Positions 50,697 through 60,480 of a stretch of DNA of 64,000 bases are shown one piece after another. Made by a program: the position numbers and the translations under genes. The stretch is from assembly GCF_014197535.1 (NCBI RefSeq), contig NZ_JACIFV010000012.1:1-64000 (forward strand). The letters run 5' to 3'. How positions within the stretch are numbered: the stretch's first letter is position 1; each line of letters starts with the position of its first letter. Under the pieces are notes generated by a model, which did not search any database, was not told the DNA's origin, and saw only the letters and a list, made by a program, of their open reading frames with translations. Source of the stretch: Rhizobium aethiopicum (GTDB lineage Bacteria; Pseudomonadota; Alphaproteobacteria; Rhizobiales; Rhizobiaceae).

Positions 50697-52208
50697 ATGA
50701 GCCTCTCTTTCCCGACGATGGCGGCGATCCGATTCGGTTATGGTTTCCGGCCGGGCGAGGTGGCGCCGCAAAGCAAGGATGAGCTGATCGGGCAATTGTC
50801 CAAAGGGGCGGCGGCAACGCCGGATTTTCCGCTCGGCGGCCCCGACATGCGTCACCGGGCGATCCTCAGCCTACAGGACCAGCTGAAGCAGATCCGGGAA
50901 GATGCCAAGACGGTCACCGACGATCCGACGCAGCGCGAGATGCGCAAAGCTGTGCAGCGCCAGGCGCAGCAGCAGTTTCAGCACGATGCGAACCTGCGGC
51001 TGATGCAGGCGGTGCTGTCGCCCTACGGCTTTTACGAGCGGCTTTCGACCTTCTGGACCGATCATTTCTCCACCAGCGCCAACAAGAGCCTGCCGATGCG
51101 TCTTATCGTGCCGCTCTACGAGGCCGAGGCAATCCGGCCGTTCATATCGGGCAGGTTCGGCGATCTCCTGCGCAGCGCCACCGCTCACCCCGCCATGCTG
51201 ATCTACCTCGACCAGGCGGATTCGCTCGGGCCGGATTCGGCCGGCGGCGTCAAGCGCAACAAGGGGCTGAACGAAAATCTCGGCCGCGAACTCCTGGAAC
51301 TGCACACGCTCGGCGCCGGCAGCGGCTATACCCAGGCGGATGTTACCGCTGCGGCCATGGTGCTGACGGGGCTCACCATCGACCGCAAGGAGATGGATAT
51401 CGCCTTTCGGCCGAACATTTCGGAGCCCGGCACGCATCAGGTGCTCGGCGTCAGTTATGGCGGGCGCCGGCGCTCGCGCGAGGATTATCTCGACATGCTC
51501 GACGACCTCTCGGTCCATCCGAAGACGGCGGCCCATATAAGCCGCAAGCTCGCGGTGCATTTCGTCTCCGACCAACCAGACGAGGGGATGGTCTCCGATA
51601 TGGCGGCCGCGTGGAAGAAGACGGATGGCGACCTCACCGCCGTCTATACCGCCATGCTCGACCATCCCGCCGCCTGGCAAAACGAGGGCGCCAAGGCGCG
51701 TCAGCCGTTCGATTTTGTTGTTGCCGGTCTGAGGGCGCTGAATGCGGGGCCGGTCAACGGCGTCGTCGGCAGCTTCCTGGCAGCCAATCAGCAGGGAACG
51801 GATGAGGGCGATATGGCGGCCAATACGCCCGGCATGGCGGGAGCGCCAGTGGCAACGGACCCCGCCGGAGAGGCGAGGGACAAGCGGCTCAAGGCCTTTC
51901 GGGCAGCGCGGGCATTGGGGCAGGGGGCGCTGAAGCGCATGGGCCAGCCGACCTGGCTGCCGCCGAGCCCTGCCGGTTTCGAGGAAGGCTTTTCCGCCTG
52001 GATCACCGGCAGCCAGCTCGCCGAGCGCCTGGCCTGGGCAAGGCGGGCGGCGGCGCAGTTCGGCCGCGACGAGGATCCGCGCGAGTTCCTGAGATCGACG
52101 CTTGCCGATGCCGCGCGCGACGAGACGATCCGCGTGGTGTCGCAGGCACCGAACAAGATCAGCGGTTTGACGCTGGCGCTGGCATCGCCGGAATTCAACC
52201 GCCGATAG
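50697..52208 (+). CDS. DUF1800 family protein
   Basis: A 503-residue protein. Family marks: AAIRFGYGFRPGEVAPQSKDEL at the start, FYERLSTFWTDHFSTSANKS, AHPAMLIYLDQADSLGPDSAGG with LNENLGRELLELHTLG, and YTQADVTAAAMVLTGLTID. No N-terminal signal peptide is obvious. DUF1800 genes are nearly always followed by DUF1501 genes, as here after 10 bp, forming an operon of unknown function. An 11-base Shine-Dalgarno match suggests high translation. Length is typical. Confidence 0.9.
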   Translation: MSLSFPTMAAIRFGYGFRPGEVAPQSKDELIGQLSKGAAATPDFPLGGPDMRHRAILSLQDQLKQIREDAKTVTDDPTQREMRKAVQRQAQQQFQHDANLRLMQAVLSPYGFYERLSTFWTDHFSTSANKSLPMRLIVPLYEAEAIRPFISGRFGDLLRSATAHPAMLIYLDQADSLGPDSAGGVKRNKGLNENLGRELLELHTLGAGSGYTQADVTAAAMVLTGLTIDRKEMDIAFRPNISEPGTHQVLGVSYGGRRRSREDYLDMLDDLSVHPKTAAHISRKLAVHFVSDQPDEGMVSDMAAAWKKTDGDLTAVYTAMLDHPAAWQNEGAKARQPFDFVVAGLRALNAGPVNGVVGSFLAANQQGTDEGDMAANTPGMAGAPVATDPAGEARDKRLKAFRAARALGQGALKRMGQPTWLPPSPAGFEEGFSAWITGSQLAERLAWARRAAAQFGRDEDPREFLRSTLADAARDETIRVVSQAPNKISGLTLALASPEFNRR

Positions 52209-52218
52209 GAGGCTCCCA

Positions 52219-53391
52219 ATGAACCGGATTTTGCTTTCCCGCCGCGGCTTTCTGACCTCGGCCTGCTGTCTTGCCGCCGCCCCCGTCTTCACGCCGGTCA
52301 GCTTCGCGGCAATGCCCGGCGACAATCGTTTCGTCACCATCATCCTGCGCGGCGCGATGGACGGGCTCGACCTGGTGCAGCCTTACGGCGACACCGGTTT
52401 TGCCGCGCTCAGGCCGACCCTGGCCCTGACTCCGGACAGCGGACTTCTCGATCTTGATGGGCATTTCGGCCTCAATCCCGCCGCCGCCGACCTGATGCCG
52501 CTCTGGAAGAGCCGAGAACTCGCCTTTATCCATGCGGTGTCGACGCCCTATCGCGACCAGCGCAGCCATTTCGACGGCCAGGACATGCTGGAATCGGGCG
52601 GCGAACATGTCGCCGAGGAAAAGACCGGCTGGCTGAACCGGGCGCTCGCCGTCATTCCCCGCTTGGATGCGCGCAAGGCGATCGACGTCAACACGTCGAC
52701 GGAGCTGATCCTCTCCGGGCCGAACAATGTCGACGTCTGGGCGTCGGATTCCAATCTGGCGCCGGCGCGTGACGAGATGCAGTTTTTGGCGCGGCTCTAT
52801 GCCGGTGATCCGCCATTCGCTCAGGCGCTTGCCGAGGCGACGCGAGCCGACAGCGCTGCGATGATGGTCGAGCCGGACGGCGAGCGCGGCGAGAAGATCG
52901 GCGACGTCGCGGCGCTCGCGGCCAACATGCTGAAGGGCGATTACCGCATCGCCAGCTTCTCGATCACCGGCTGGGACACGCATATCGGCCAGGCCGGCCA
53001 GTTCAAGCGGCCGGCAGGGGATCTTGCCCAGGCGATCAACACGCTGAAGACGACGCTCGGCCCCGAGATATGGGCAAAGACGGTGGTGCTCGCCATGACG
53101 GAATTCGGCCGCACCGTCCGCCAGAACGGCTCCGCCGGCACTGACCACGGAACGGGCGGTTGCGCCGTCCTTGCCGGCGGCGCAATCAACGGCGGGCGCA
53201 TCCTTGGCCGCTGGCCGGGGATCGGTGATGGCCAACTGCTCGACGACCGCGACCTGATGCCGACCGCCGACGTGCGCGAGGTGGCGGCGGCGATGCTCTA
53301 CCGGCAGTTCGATGTCGGCTTGGATGATCTGACGGGGAAGATATTTCCGGGGCTTGGATTTGATAAGGGATCACAGTTTTTAAAGATGTGA
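52219..53391 (+). CDS. DUF1501 family protein with Tat-type signal
   Basis: A 390-residue protein. The N-terminus MNRILLSRRGFLTSACCLAAAPVF carries the twin-arginine motif SRRGFLTS, so export in folded form is expected. The body fits DUF1501 (sulfatase/alkaline phosphatase-like fold): VTIILRGAMDGLDLVQPYGD, RDQRSHFDGQDMLESGGE, SITGWDTHIGQ and TDHGTGGCAVLAGGAINGG. It starts 10 bp after the DUF1800 gene with GGAGG upstream. The pair's substrate and role are unknown. Confidence 0.9.
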   Translation: MNRILLSRRGFLTSACCLAAAPVFTPVSFAAMPGDNRFVTIILRGAMDGLDLVQPYGDTGFAALRPTLALTPDSGLLDLDGHFGLNPAAADLMPLWKSRELAFIHAVSTPYRDQRSHFDGQDMLESGGEHVAEEKTGWLNRALAVIPRLDARKAIDVNTSTELILSGPNNVDVWASDSNLAPARDEMQFLARLYAGDPPFAQALAEATRADSAAMMVEPDGERGEKIGDVAALAANMLKGDYRIASFSITGWDTHIGQAGQFKRPAGDLAQAINTLKTTLGPEIWAKTVVLAMTEFGRTVRQNGSAGTDHGTGGCAVLAGGAINGGRILGRWPGIGDGQLLDDRDLMPTADVREVAAAMLYRQFDVGLDDLTGKIFPGLGFDKGSQFLKM

Positions 53392-53414
53392 GAGAGGCGG
53401 CACGGCACAACGAC

Positions 53415-53552
53415 CAGCCCTCATGGTGAGGAGGCTGAAGGGCCGTCTCGAATCACGGGGGCAGGTGGCTTGGCGTCACGCCAGCATCCGCACTCGGCGA
53501 AGCGGAGGCCAGCCCCGTCCTTCGAGGCCCCTGCGGGGCACTTCAGGATAGG
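53415..53552. repeat. Cluster of family A palindromic repeats
   Basis: One inverted copy (about 53415-53461, CCCTCATGGTGAGGAGGC) and one direct copy (53515-53552, CCGTCCTTCGAGGCCCC to CTTCAGGATAGG). The remaining stretch 53392-53683 holds no gene. Confidence 0.5.
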
Positions 53553-53683
53553 CTGGGGAGAGGGCGCGACCTTCCAACGAGGTTTGAGAATTTGCCGCTG
53601 CCCGGCCCTTCGCTTTCTCTCAGGGCGTTCGGTCCTGCGATCGATTCACTGGATCGATCGCTCCCGCTTCGCGGGATCGGGCC

Positions 53684-54271
53684 TCACTCCAACACATCAT
53701 AAAGCCTGAAGATGAAGCTCACCTGGTAGAGCAGGTTGGCGATGACGAAGATTGAGTGGAAGCGGCGGTTCGCGGTCCAGGCGGCGAGGGCGCAGAGCAG
53801 GATGTAGACGATATTGCGGGCGGGATATTCCCAGCCGAGCGAGAGGATGCGCTCCGGACCTTTGATCGCCGTGTCGAGGATATCGACGGCGTAGATCAGG
53901 CCGAGGACGCCGAAGAACCATTTACGCCGCGAAATGAAATATTCCTCGTAGCCGCCATATTCATCGAGGCTCGCCGGGAAGAGCAGGGCGCAGAGCAGGA
54001 AGAACAGGCTGCAGAAGCAGACGAGGAAGAGATAGATGCCGAAGCCGATGACGGGCACGGCCTGCAGGCGATATTCCCACCACCAGATATGGATGATGAA
54101 GAGGAACAGGGACAGCGCCCAGCCGAGATGGACGACATAGACCCGCGCCTTGGCCGGGTGTTGGACGATACCGGCCACGCCGGTCAACAGCCTCGCGAGC
54201 GAAAGGCTGATGACCATGCCCATCACCACCTTGATATGAAGGAAGACCTCCGGCGAGCTGACCGTTTCCAT
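53684..54271 (-). CDS. Hypothetical membrane protein
   Basis: A 195-residue protein with about five membrane helices: VVMGMVISLSLARLLTGVAGIV, HLGWALSLFLFIIHIWWW, VIGFGIYLFLVCFCSLFFLLCALLFP, FFGVLGLIYAVDIL and IVYILLCALAAW. No catalytic motif is visible. ATG 54271. It lies 18 bp after the thioesterase gene on the same strand, so they form a two-gene unit. No family recognised. Confidence 0.72.
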   Translation of the reverse strand: METVSSPEVFLHIKVVMGMVISLSLARLLTGVAGIVQHPAKARVYVVHLGWALSLFLFIIHIWWWEYRLQAVPVIGFGIYLFLVCFCSLFFLLCALLFPASLDEYGGYEEYFISRRKWFFGVLGLIYAVDILDTAIKGPERILSLGWEYPARNIVYILLCALAAWTANRRFHSIFVIANLLYQVSFIFRLYDVLE

Positions 54272-54289
54272 GGTGTCGATCCCGGCCTG

Positions 54290-54676
54290 TCACTCCTCGG
54301 GGACTTGCTTGGGCTTGCCCTCTTCGTCGAGCGCCACCATAATGAAGGTGGCGGCGGTGACCTTTTCCATCTTGGCATAACGCGAGCGGTGCGCCCACGC
54401 TTCGACGATCAGCGTAATCGATGTGCGCCCGACGCGGTCGATATCGGTATAGACCGAAAGCGTGTCGCCGATCTTGACCGGCAGTTCGAAGGCCATCTCC
54501 TTGACGGCGGCGGTGACGACGCGGCCTTTGGCGCGCTCGGCGGCGCGAATGCCGGAGGCAAGGTCCATCTGCGCCATGACCCAGCCGCCGAAAATATCGC
54601 CGGCCGGATTGGCATCGCCCGGCATGGCGAGCGTGCGCAACGTCAATTCGCCTCTCGGCTTGGCGGCATCGGTCAT
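54290..54676 (-). CDS. Acyl-CoA thioesterase, hotdog fold (YciA type)
   Basis: A 128-residue single hotdog-domain protein: ELTLRTLAMPGDANPAGDIFGGWVMAQMDLASG with the catalytic region Asp near residue 22, VVTAAVKEMAFELPVKIGDTLSVYT and SITLIVEAWAHRS. It hydrolyses short or medium acyl-CoA esters in the cytoplasm. Length typical of YciA. ATG 54676 with AAGGAACC upstream. First gene of a two-gene unit with the membrane protein. Confidence 0.9.
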   Translation of the reverse strand: MTDAAKPRGELTLRTLAMPGDANPAGDIFGGWVMAQMDLASGIRAAERAKGRVVTAAVKEMAFELPVKIGDTLSVYTDIDRVGRTSITLIVEAWAHRSRYAKMEKVTAATFIMVALDEEGKPKQVPEE

Positions 54677-54949
54677 GGAAGGTTCCTTCAGGCTGGGTGT
54701 TACGATTCTGCAGCCACGTTAGGCGAACTCGTTGTGTGGACCAATCCCTTTCGGTGCCAGCGAAGGCGGCGGTGCAAATATCGCGGTCGTCACCGAGCTG
54801 AAATCTCATTCGATTTCAGCGGGTTGAATTTTACAACCGACACTTCACCTTGCGTTATTTGATCGCCTTCTAATAAAACTTTACGCTCCAGTAATTCAGG
54901 CGGTTCACAATGAAAGCGGTCTCATATCCAAGAATCGCCGGGAACCCTC
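54677..54949. other. Divergent intergenic region
   Basis: Between the thioesterase and chemoreceptor genes. AT-rich toward 54830-54900, fitting a promoter for the chemoreceptor. No gene. Confidence 0.4.
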
Positions 54950-56770
54950 ATGCGTAACGTCAAAATATCCACCCGTCTTTACTGCCTCGTCGGCTTCACG
55001 CTTGCCGTGCTCGCAGCGACGATGATCTTCTTTCTGAACTATTCCTATTCCGAGCTGGAAGCGGAGCGGAAGGCGGGGCTGGAGAAGATGGAGGCGACGG
55101 CGCTCGGCATTTTCGACAAATATTACAAGATGGAACAGGCGGGTACGATGACCCGCGAGCAGGCGCAGGCGGCCGCCAAGGACGTGATCGGCGCCATGCG
55201 CTACGGCGCCGACGGCTATTTCTGGATCAACGACATGCGCCCCGCCATGGTGATGCACCCGATCAAGCCGCAACTGAACGGTACCGATATCTCCCAGATG
55301 AAGGACCCGACGGGCAAGTTCCTGTTCGTCGAGTTCGTCAACAAGGTGAAGAAGGACGGCAAGGGCTTCGTCGATTATTACTGGCCGAAGCCGGGCGCCG
55401 ATGAGCCGGTGCTGAAATATTCCTATGTCGCCGGTTTCGAGCCCTGGGGCTGGATTGTCGGCACCGGCGTCTATGCCGATGACCTGGCGGCGCTCTATCG
55501 TCAGAATGCGATCTGGGCTGCGGCGCTCTGCCTGCTCGGCGCGGCCGCCACTATCGCGATCGCCTATGCCATCGTCCGCAGCGTAACGGCGCCGATTGCC
55601 CGGCTAAAGACGGCGATGAACGCGATTGCTGCCGAGGAAGCATCCGTCGAGATTGCCGGCAGTGAGTGCCGCGACGAAGTGGGCCAGATGGCCAAGGTGC
55701 TGCTGGTTCTGCGTGACTCCGTCGACGAACGCAGCGCGCTGCGCGGGCGCGAAGACGCGCGGCAGCGGCAGATCGAGGACGAACGACGCGGCAACGAAGC
55801 GAGCCTGCGCTCGGCTTCCGAGCGGCAAAACCGCGCCATGCAGGTGCTCGGCGTCGGCCTGGAGAAGCTTGCAAGCGGCGACCTCACCGTTGCAATCGGC
55901 GATATCGGTGAGGACTACGCCAAGCTCAGGAATGATTTCAACGCCGCCGTCGATGCGCTGAACGGCGTCATTCATGCGATTGCCGAATCGAGCCGGGTGG
56001 TCAACGACAGTGCGTCCGACATCAGCGAGGCGACCGGTAATCTGTCGAAGCGCACGGAGCAGCAGGCGGCCGCACTCGAAGAAACGGCCGCAGCGCTCGA
56101 CGAAATCACCGCGACGGTCAAGACCGCATCCGAGCGGGCGAACGAGGCGCGCGAGATGGTGGCCGAAACCAAAGCGAGCGCCGGCCGCTCCGGCGACATC
56201 GTCCGCAACGCCGTGACCGCGATGGGCCGGATCGAGGAATCCTCGAGTCGCATCAACCAGATCATCTCTGTTATCGACGAGATCGCCTTCCAGACGAATC
56301 TGCTGGCGCTGAACGCCGGCGTCGAGGCTGCGCGGGCCGGCGAGGCGGGCCGCGGCTTCGCCGTCGTCGCCCAGGAAGTGCGCGAACTTGCCCAGCGTTC
56401 CGCCAATGCGGCCAAGGAGATCAAGGAACTGATCAGCCGCTCGGCTGCGGAAGTCGAGGGCGGGGTTGCGCTGGTGCGCTCGACAGGTGACGCGCTGCTG
56501 GAGATCGAGGCGCTGGTCAACCAGGTGAACGACCATGTCGCCTCGATCGCGACGGCGGCGCGCGAGCAGTCGACGGGGCTCAACGAGATCAACAGCTCCG
56601 TCAATCACATGGATCAGATGACGCAGCAGAACGCGGCGATGGTCGAGGAGACGACGGCGGCCAGCCGCACGCTTGCCGACGAAAGTACGCAGCTGAAGAC
56701 GCTGCTTGCGAATTTCCGCCTGCGCGAGGCGGGGCGGCCGACCGAGACCCGATACACACGGGCAGCGTGA
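54950..56770 (+). CDS. Methyl-accepting chemotaxis protein with single Cache domain
   Basis: A 606-residue chemoreceptor. The first membrane helix is [18 protein letters not shown], followed by a periplasmic single Cache domain (about 40-185) with [18 protein letters not shown] and [17 protein letters not shown], which often binds small organic acids. The second helix is [19 protein letters not shown], then HAMP segments to about 310. The signalling tip is [27 protein letters not shown](AG). No CheR-binding pentapeptide is visible at the C-terminus. A terminator follows. Ligand unknown; acts with Che proteins encoded elsewhere. Confidence 0.93.
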   Translation: MRNVKISTRLYCLVGFTLAVLAATMIFFLNYSYSELEAERKAGLEKMEATALGIFDKYYKMEQAGTMTREQAQAAAKDVIGAMRYGADGYFWINDMRPAMVMHPIKPQLNGTDISQMKDPTGKFLFVEFVNKVKKDGKGFVDYYWPKPGADEPVLKYSYVAGFEPWGWIVGTGVYADDLAALYRQNAIWAAALCLLGAAATIAIAYAIVRSVTAPIARLKTAMNAIAAEEASVEIAGSECRDEVGQMAKVLLVLRDSVDERSALRGREDARQRQIEDERRGNEASLRSASERQNRAMQVLGVGLEKLASGDLTVAIGDIGEDYAKLRNDFNAAVDALNGVIHAIAESSRVVNDSASDISEATGNLSKRTEQQAAALEETAAALDEITATVKTASERANEAREMVAETKASAGRSGDIVRNAVTAMGRIEESSSRINQIISVIDEIAFQTNLLALNAGVEAARAGEAGRGFAVVAQEVRELAQRSANAAKEIKELISRSAAEVEGGVALVRSTGDALLEIEALVNQVNDHVASIATAAREQSTGLNEINSSVNHMDQMTQQNAAMVEETTAASRTLADESTQLKTLLANFRLREAGRPTETRYTRAA

Positions 56771-56785
56771 AAAACAGCAAAGATC

Positions 56786-56812
56786 AAAGGCCGGGCGACC
56801 GGCCTTTTTTAA
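56786..56812 (+). terminator. Rho-independent terminator of the chemoreceptor gene
   Basis: AAGGCCGG / CCGGCCTT hairpin followed by TTTTTT, 15 bases past the stop. Confidence 0.85.
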
Positions 56813-56920
56813 TTCCCACCCTTCAGATTGTGCCGGTAAGTTTTCATTCACCGTTTTTAATTAAAAATGAACCGAGTTTTTTCGGTCACTCTGCGGCCGG
56901 CCCATGGAAGCGATAAGAGT

Positions 56921-58249
56921 ATGGCGTTTGTTTCCTTTCCGCGGCGAGCCTTCCTGCCCGTGCTGCTCTCGGCGGCGCTGACCACCTGTTCGATCAGCGA
57001 TGGGCTGGTGCCGCCGGCCAATGTCGACAATGGCACCCGGGTCAGTTCGATTTCACCGTCTCGCGGTGCCGCGCGTATGGCGCGTGCGGAGCGCCTTGCG
57101 CCCGCGGAAACTCAGGCCTCCTATCCCGTCTCCGGCGGGCCTGTCGGCAGCAGCCAGGGCTCGGTCGATTATCTCGATACGCCGAACCTTGCCGGCACCG
57201 GGCACGCGGCACAGGCGCCGCAGACGCTGGCCGCGCCGGAATCCCATGGCCGCAAGCTGCCGATGATCGACAGCGACGAGGCGCTGGCGGCAGGCCAGCC
57301 GAACGGCAACTGGGGCGGCACACAGAACCTTGCTGTCCCGTCCGGCGGTGTCAACATGGATGAAGAGCTCGGGGCTGAACCGGTCGTCGGGCTGGCGCAG
57401 GAGCAGCAGCAGCAGATCGCCGAGGGCAACGCCAGCGAACCCGTCGTCGACGGCATCGGCACCGACAATCCGGCTCAGATCAATCAGCCAGTGCGCCACT
57501 CCGCACCCCGGGCAATGCCGCAGCCGGCAGCGCAGGCGGAGATGAGCCGAGCCCCCGCCTGGAACGACGGCCGCCCTGTCTTGGAGCCGACCCGCGTTCC
57601 CGAAGAGGACGAGAGCGAAGAAGTCGCGATGCTCCGGCCGAACAACCCGATGATGAGCCAGCCCGCCGCACCGGTCGATCCGAGCGTCATGCCGGCTTCC
57701 GAACTCGCCTGCCGGCGCGAACTGAAGCGTATGGGCGTGCTTTTCGACGAGAAGCCGCCGATCTCGCAGGGACCGGCCTGTCAGGTGCCTTATCCGGTGT
57801 CGCTGAAGGGGCTTTCCGGCAATATCGGCGTGCAGCCGGCCGTGACGCTGAACTGCCAGGTGACGCTCGCCTTCGCCAAGTGGGTGAAGAACGAGCTGGC
57901 GCCATCCGCCCGCTTTCGCTACTGGAGCGGGATCAAGACGATCCAGCCGCTCGGCGGCTATTCCTGCCGGCGCATGAACAACAGCCGGCAGAGATATAAT
58001 CCGATGTCGGAACATGCCCGCGGCAATGCTATCGATGTCGGCAAGTTCGTGCTGAAGAACGGCCACGCGATCGATGTGCGCAAGAAGGGCCTGTTCTCCT
58101 ATCGCGAGGGCCGGCTCTTGAAGGCGGTGCGCACCGACAGCTGCCGCTATTTCAATACGGTGCTTGGACCAGGCAGCAACCCCGAACACTGGAACCACTT
58201 CCATTTCGATCTGCGCTCCCGCAAGAGCGGCAAGGTCTATTGCGATTAG
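56921..58249 (+). CDS. Extensin-family (LAS metallopeptidase-like) lipoprotein
   Basis: A 442-residue protein. The signal peptide with possible lipobox LTTC (Cys near residue 23) precedes a low-complexity Pro/Ala/Gln-rich linker of about 250 residues. The last 170 residues form the extensin-like C-terminal domain: LACRRELKRMGVLFDEKPP, then MSEHARGNAIDVGKF (zinc His and Asp of the LAS fold) and NPEHWNHFHFDLRS (H-x-H). Four to six cysteines probably form disulfides. It is probably a periplasmic peptidoglycan-active zinc protein; not experimentally fixed for this family. ATG 56921 chosen over 56867 for RBS and signal peptide. Confidence 0.82.
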   Translation: MAFVSFPRRAFLPVLLSAALTTCSISDGLVPPANVDNGTRVSSISPSRGAARMARAERLAPAETQASYPVSGGPVGSSQGSVDYLDTPNLAGTGHAAQAPQTLAAPESHGRKLPMIDSDEALAAGQPNGNWGGTQNLAVPSGGVNMDEELGAEPVVGLAQEQQQQIAEGNASEPVVDGIGTDNPAQINQPVRHSAPRAMPQPAAQAEMSRAPAWNDGRPVLEPTRVPEEDESEEVAMLRPNNPMMSQPAAPVDPSVMPASELACRRELKRMGVLFDEKPPISQGPACQVPYPVSLKGLSGNIGVQPAVTLNCQVTLAFAKWVKNELAPSARFRYWSGIKTIQPLGGYSCRRMNNSRQRYNPMSEHARGNAIDVGKFVLKNGHAIDVRKKGLFSYREGRLLKAVRTDSCRYFNTVLGPGSNPEHWNHFHFDLRSRKSGKVYCD

Positions 58250-58320
58250 AAAAGGGTTCATCCCAACCGCCGGACGCGCTATGGAGTTGCGAGGCGGAGT
58301 GCTATTGGAAAGTCTGATCC

Positions 58321-58668
58321 ATGAGCTATGAATTCCATGTCGGCCAGAAGGTCGTCTGCATCAACGACACCTTCAAGCATGTCAGCATCGACCAGCTCAT
58401 CCGCAAGGGCGAGATCTATACGATCCGCTGGGTGGGCGAATATACCCATTATGTCGACGGCACCTTCATCGGTGTGAAGCTCGCGGAAATCCACCGCGGC
58501 AATGATGACGGCCCGGAAGGCTACGGCGCGGCCGACATGCCCTATCGTGCCACGCGCTTCCAGCCGCTGGTGAAGGACAAGATCGCATCGCTGCGTAAGC
58601 TTTTGGCGCCGACACCGGATGCGCCGGTGGAGCCGAAAGAAAAGACCAGGAAGAAAGAGAAGGTCTGA
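58321..58668 (+). CDS. Small hypothetical protein
   Basis: A 115-residue soluble protein starting MSYEFHVGQKVVCINDTFKH, with strands EIYTIRWVGEYTHYVDG and IGVKLAEIHRG. It ends in a lysine-rich tail (EKTRKKEKV). The beginning resembles SH3-like KOW-type barrels. Relatives with this start occur in rhizobial genomes as hypothetical proteins. The start at ATG 58321 follows GGAAAG. Function unknown; adjacent to the extensin-family gene. Confidence 0.7.
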   Translation: MSYEFHVGQKVVCINDTFKHVSIDQLIRKGEIYTIRWVGEYTHYVDGTFIGVKLAEIHRGNDDGPEGYGAADMPYRATRFQPLVKDKIASLRKLLAPTPDAPVEPKEKTRKKEKV

Positions 58669-58740
58669 GCGCGGTTGCTTCAGCCCATCCTGAGATTGAG
58701 GAACTGCCCCGTTTGCCTGCTGACCTCGAGTGCCATCCGC

Positions 58741-59154
58741 TTAATCTTTGCTGTCCCTCGATGTGGTCAGATTCATAAGAATTTTGCCGAGCTCAGGCAA
58801 AGCCAGCTCCGTTTCGCATTCGATCGCGGCGGCGCTAAACCATTTCAGCTCGGTGTGTTCGTCGTCAATCAGTTGCGGGCGGCCTAGCCACCGATCGATG
58901 CGATAGATATGAAACGTGGCGGATACTGCGGATTGGCCTTGCCATCCGAACTTTGTCACAAATTGCCAGAGCTCCGGCGTCACGCCTATTTCTTCCATGA
59001 GTTCGCGGCGCATTGCCGTCTCGACGTCTTCGCCGTTCTCGACGTGGCCGCCGGGGAGGCTCCAGCGATCTGGATGCTGCCTGCGTCCGGGACTGCGCCT
59101 TGCGAGGAGAACGCTTCCATTCTTGATGAGGGCGCCCACCGCGATCTCAGGCAT
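58741..59154 (-). CDS. Nudix hydrolase
   Basis: A 137-residue Nudix protein: GALIKNGSVLLARRSPGRRQHPD, then the Nudix box G-x5-E-x7-R-E-x2-E-E-x-G read in GGHVENGEDVETAMRRELM and EEIGV. It ends with ALPELGKILMNL. It hydrolyses a nucleoside diphosphate linked to another group (for example oxidised dNTPs or ADP-sugars). All box residues are present. ATG 59154 with GGAGGAG upstream. Single gene. Confidence 0.9.
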   Translation of the reverse strand: MPEIAVGALIKNGSVLLARRSPGRRQHPDRWSLPGGHVENGEDVETAMRRELMEEIGVTPELWQFVTKFGWQGQSAVSATFHIYRIDRWLGRPQLIDDEHTELKWFSAAAIECETELALPELGKILMNLTTSRDSKD

Positions 59155-59574
59155 GTCGTCTCCTCCTTTATGTCGGCAAATGCCGGCAACGCCGCGCTTT
59201 TTCCGGACGGTCTCCCCGTGAGAGGGCGCCGGGCTCCGCTTTGGCGCACTCCTTTCGCCTATTAGGAAGGCCTAACAATATCGCCGCCCCGTACGGTCAG
59301 AATTTCAAGTTTATGCCAGCTTTCCGGCTTCGAAGAAGCGGCTGAGCGAGGTGACTTTCTGTATATTGAGGATACATGTATTCTCCAGCAGGCAGGCATC
59401 TCGCAGATGCAAGCCGCTTTAAACGCCGAATTGAAATATACATGGGAGCTCGCGTCACGCGAGCGCACCGAAACAGCGTCATAGACCAACCGATTTTCAG
59501 CGGCTCCGGATCTCCCGCCCCGAGCCGGCATGCTTTCGATCCTTCAACGCTCTCCATTTGTAAGGAACCAGATC
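59155..59574. other. Intergenic region with a near-palindromic site
   Basis: No gene seen. It contains GAGGATACATGTATTCTC at 59368-59385 and the promoter of the following hydrolase gene. Confidence 0.4.
59368..59385. promoter_or_regulatory. Near-perfect 18-bp palindrome upstream of a hydrolase gene
   Basis: GAGGATACATGTATTCTC is symmetric except at one pair. An operator-like site about 190 bp before the start at 59575; no regulator gene is adjacent. Confidence 0.4.
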
Positions 59575-60354
59575 ATGACGATGAACAGACGCGCTTTCTC
59601 GGCCGCCCTCGTTGCCGGCGCCGCCGCCTCTCTGCTAGCCACCCGCGGCATGGCCGCGACATCCGCTCTCGTCAAAGCACGCAATATCGTGCTTGCGCAT
59701 GGGCTATTTGCCGACGGCTCTTGTTGGACCGAGGTGATCACGCGCCTGCAGGCGGCCGGGCTGAACACCACGGCGGTGCAGAACCCGCTGACGACATTGC
59801 CCGAGGCCGTCGCCTCGGTAAAGCGGGTGCTCGATCGGCAGGATGGCCCGACAGTTCTGGTCGGGCATTCGTTTTCCGGCATGATGGTCACGGAGGCCGG
59901 CGTGCATCCCAATGTTTCGGCGCTTGTCTATGTCGCTGCGCGGGCGCCAGCTGCAGGCGAGGATTACACCGCGCTCGCCAAGACCTATCCGACTCCGCCG
60001 GCTTCTGCAGGCATCGTCTTCGACGGTGACGAGGGGCGTCTGGGCGAAGCGGCTTTCCTGCGCGATTTCGCCGGCGACGTGGCGGAAGCCAAGGCAAAGG
60101 TACTCTATGCCGTGCAGCAGCCATTCCAGAAGGCGCTGCTGACCGGCAAGACGACGCAGGCCGCCTGGCGCTCCAAGCCGAGCTGGTATGCGGTCTCGAC
60201 CGAGGACCGGACGATCAATCCCGATCTCGAACGCTTCATGGCCAAGCGCATGGGTGCGAAGACTATCGAGGTGAAGGCCAGCCACCTCTCGCTGATCTCC
60301 CATCCCGACGAAATTGCCCAGCTGATCCTGGAGGCGGCGGGGGCCGCAGCTTGA
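59575..60354 (+). CDS. Secreted alpha/beta hydrolase
   Basis: A 259-residue protein. The N-terminus MTMNRRAFSAALVAGAAASLLATRGMAA shows a twin-arginine-like signal (NRRAFSAAL), so periplasmic location is likely. The body is an EstA/salicylate-esterase-like alpha/beta hydrolase: VLAHGLFADGSCWTEVI oxyanion region, nucleophile VGHSFSGMMVTEAG, and catalytic His in KASHLSLISHPDE. AAGGAACC precedes ATG 59575. Substrate unknown. Confidence 0.85.
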   Translation: MTMNRRAFSAALVAGAAASLLATRGMAATSALVKARNIVLAHGLFADGSCWTEVITRLQAAGLNTTAVQNPLTTLPEAVASVKRVLDRQDGPTVLVGHSFSGMMVTEAGVHPNVSALVYVAARAPAAGEDYTALAKTYPTPPASAGIVFDGDEGRLGEAAFLRDFAGDVAEAKAKVLYAVQQPFQKALLTGKTTQAAWRSKPSWYAVSTEDRTINPDLERFMAKRMGAKTIEVKASHLSLISHPDEIAQLILEAAGAAA

Positions 60355-60480
60355 CGCACATATCCGGAGAGGAGGGCAGATCCGGAATGCTCAGTCTGGT
60401 AGTGTCATGGCCGATGCCCATGACCTGAGGAAAGCGGCAGCAAGGCTTGCGCCGCCGCAGCTTTCACGCGACAAAACCGG

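Noticed and set aside
57053..58261. A 402-codon minus-strand frame
   Set aside because: Antisense to the extensin-family gene; composition typical of a shadow.
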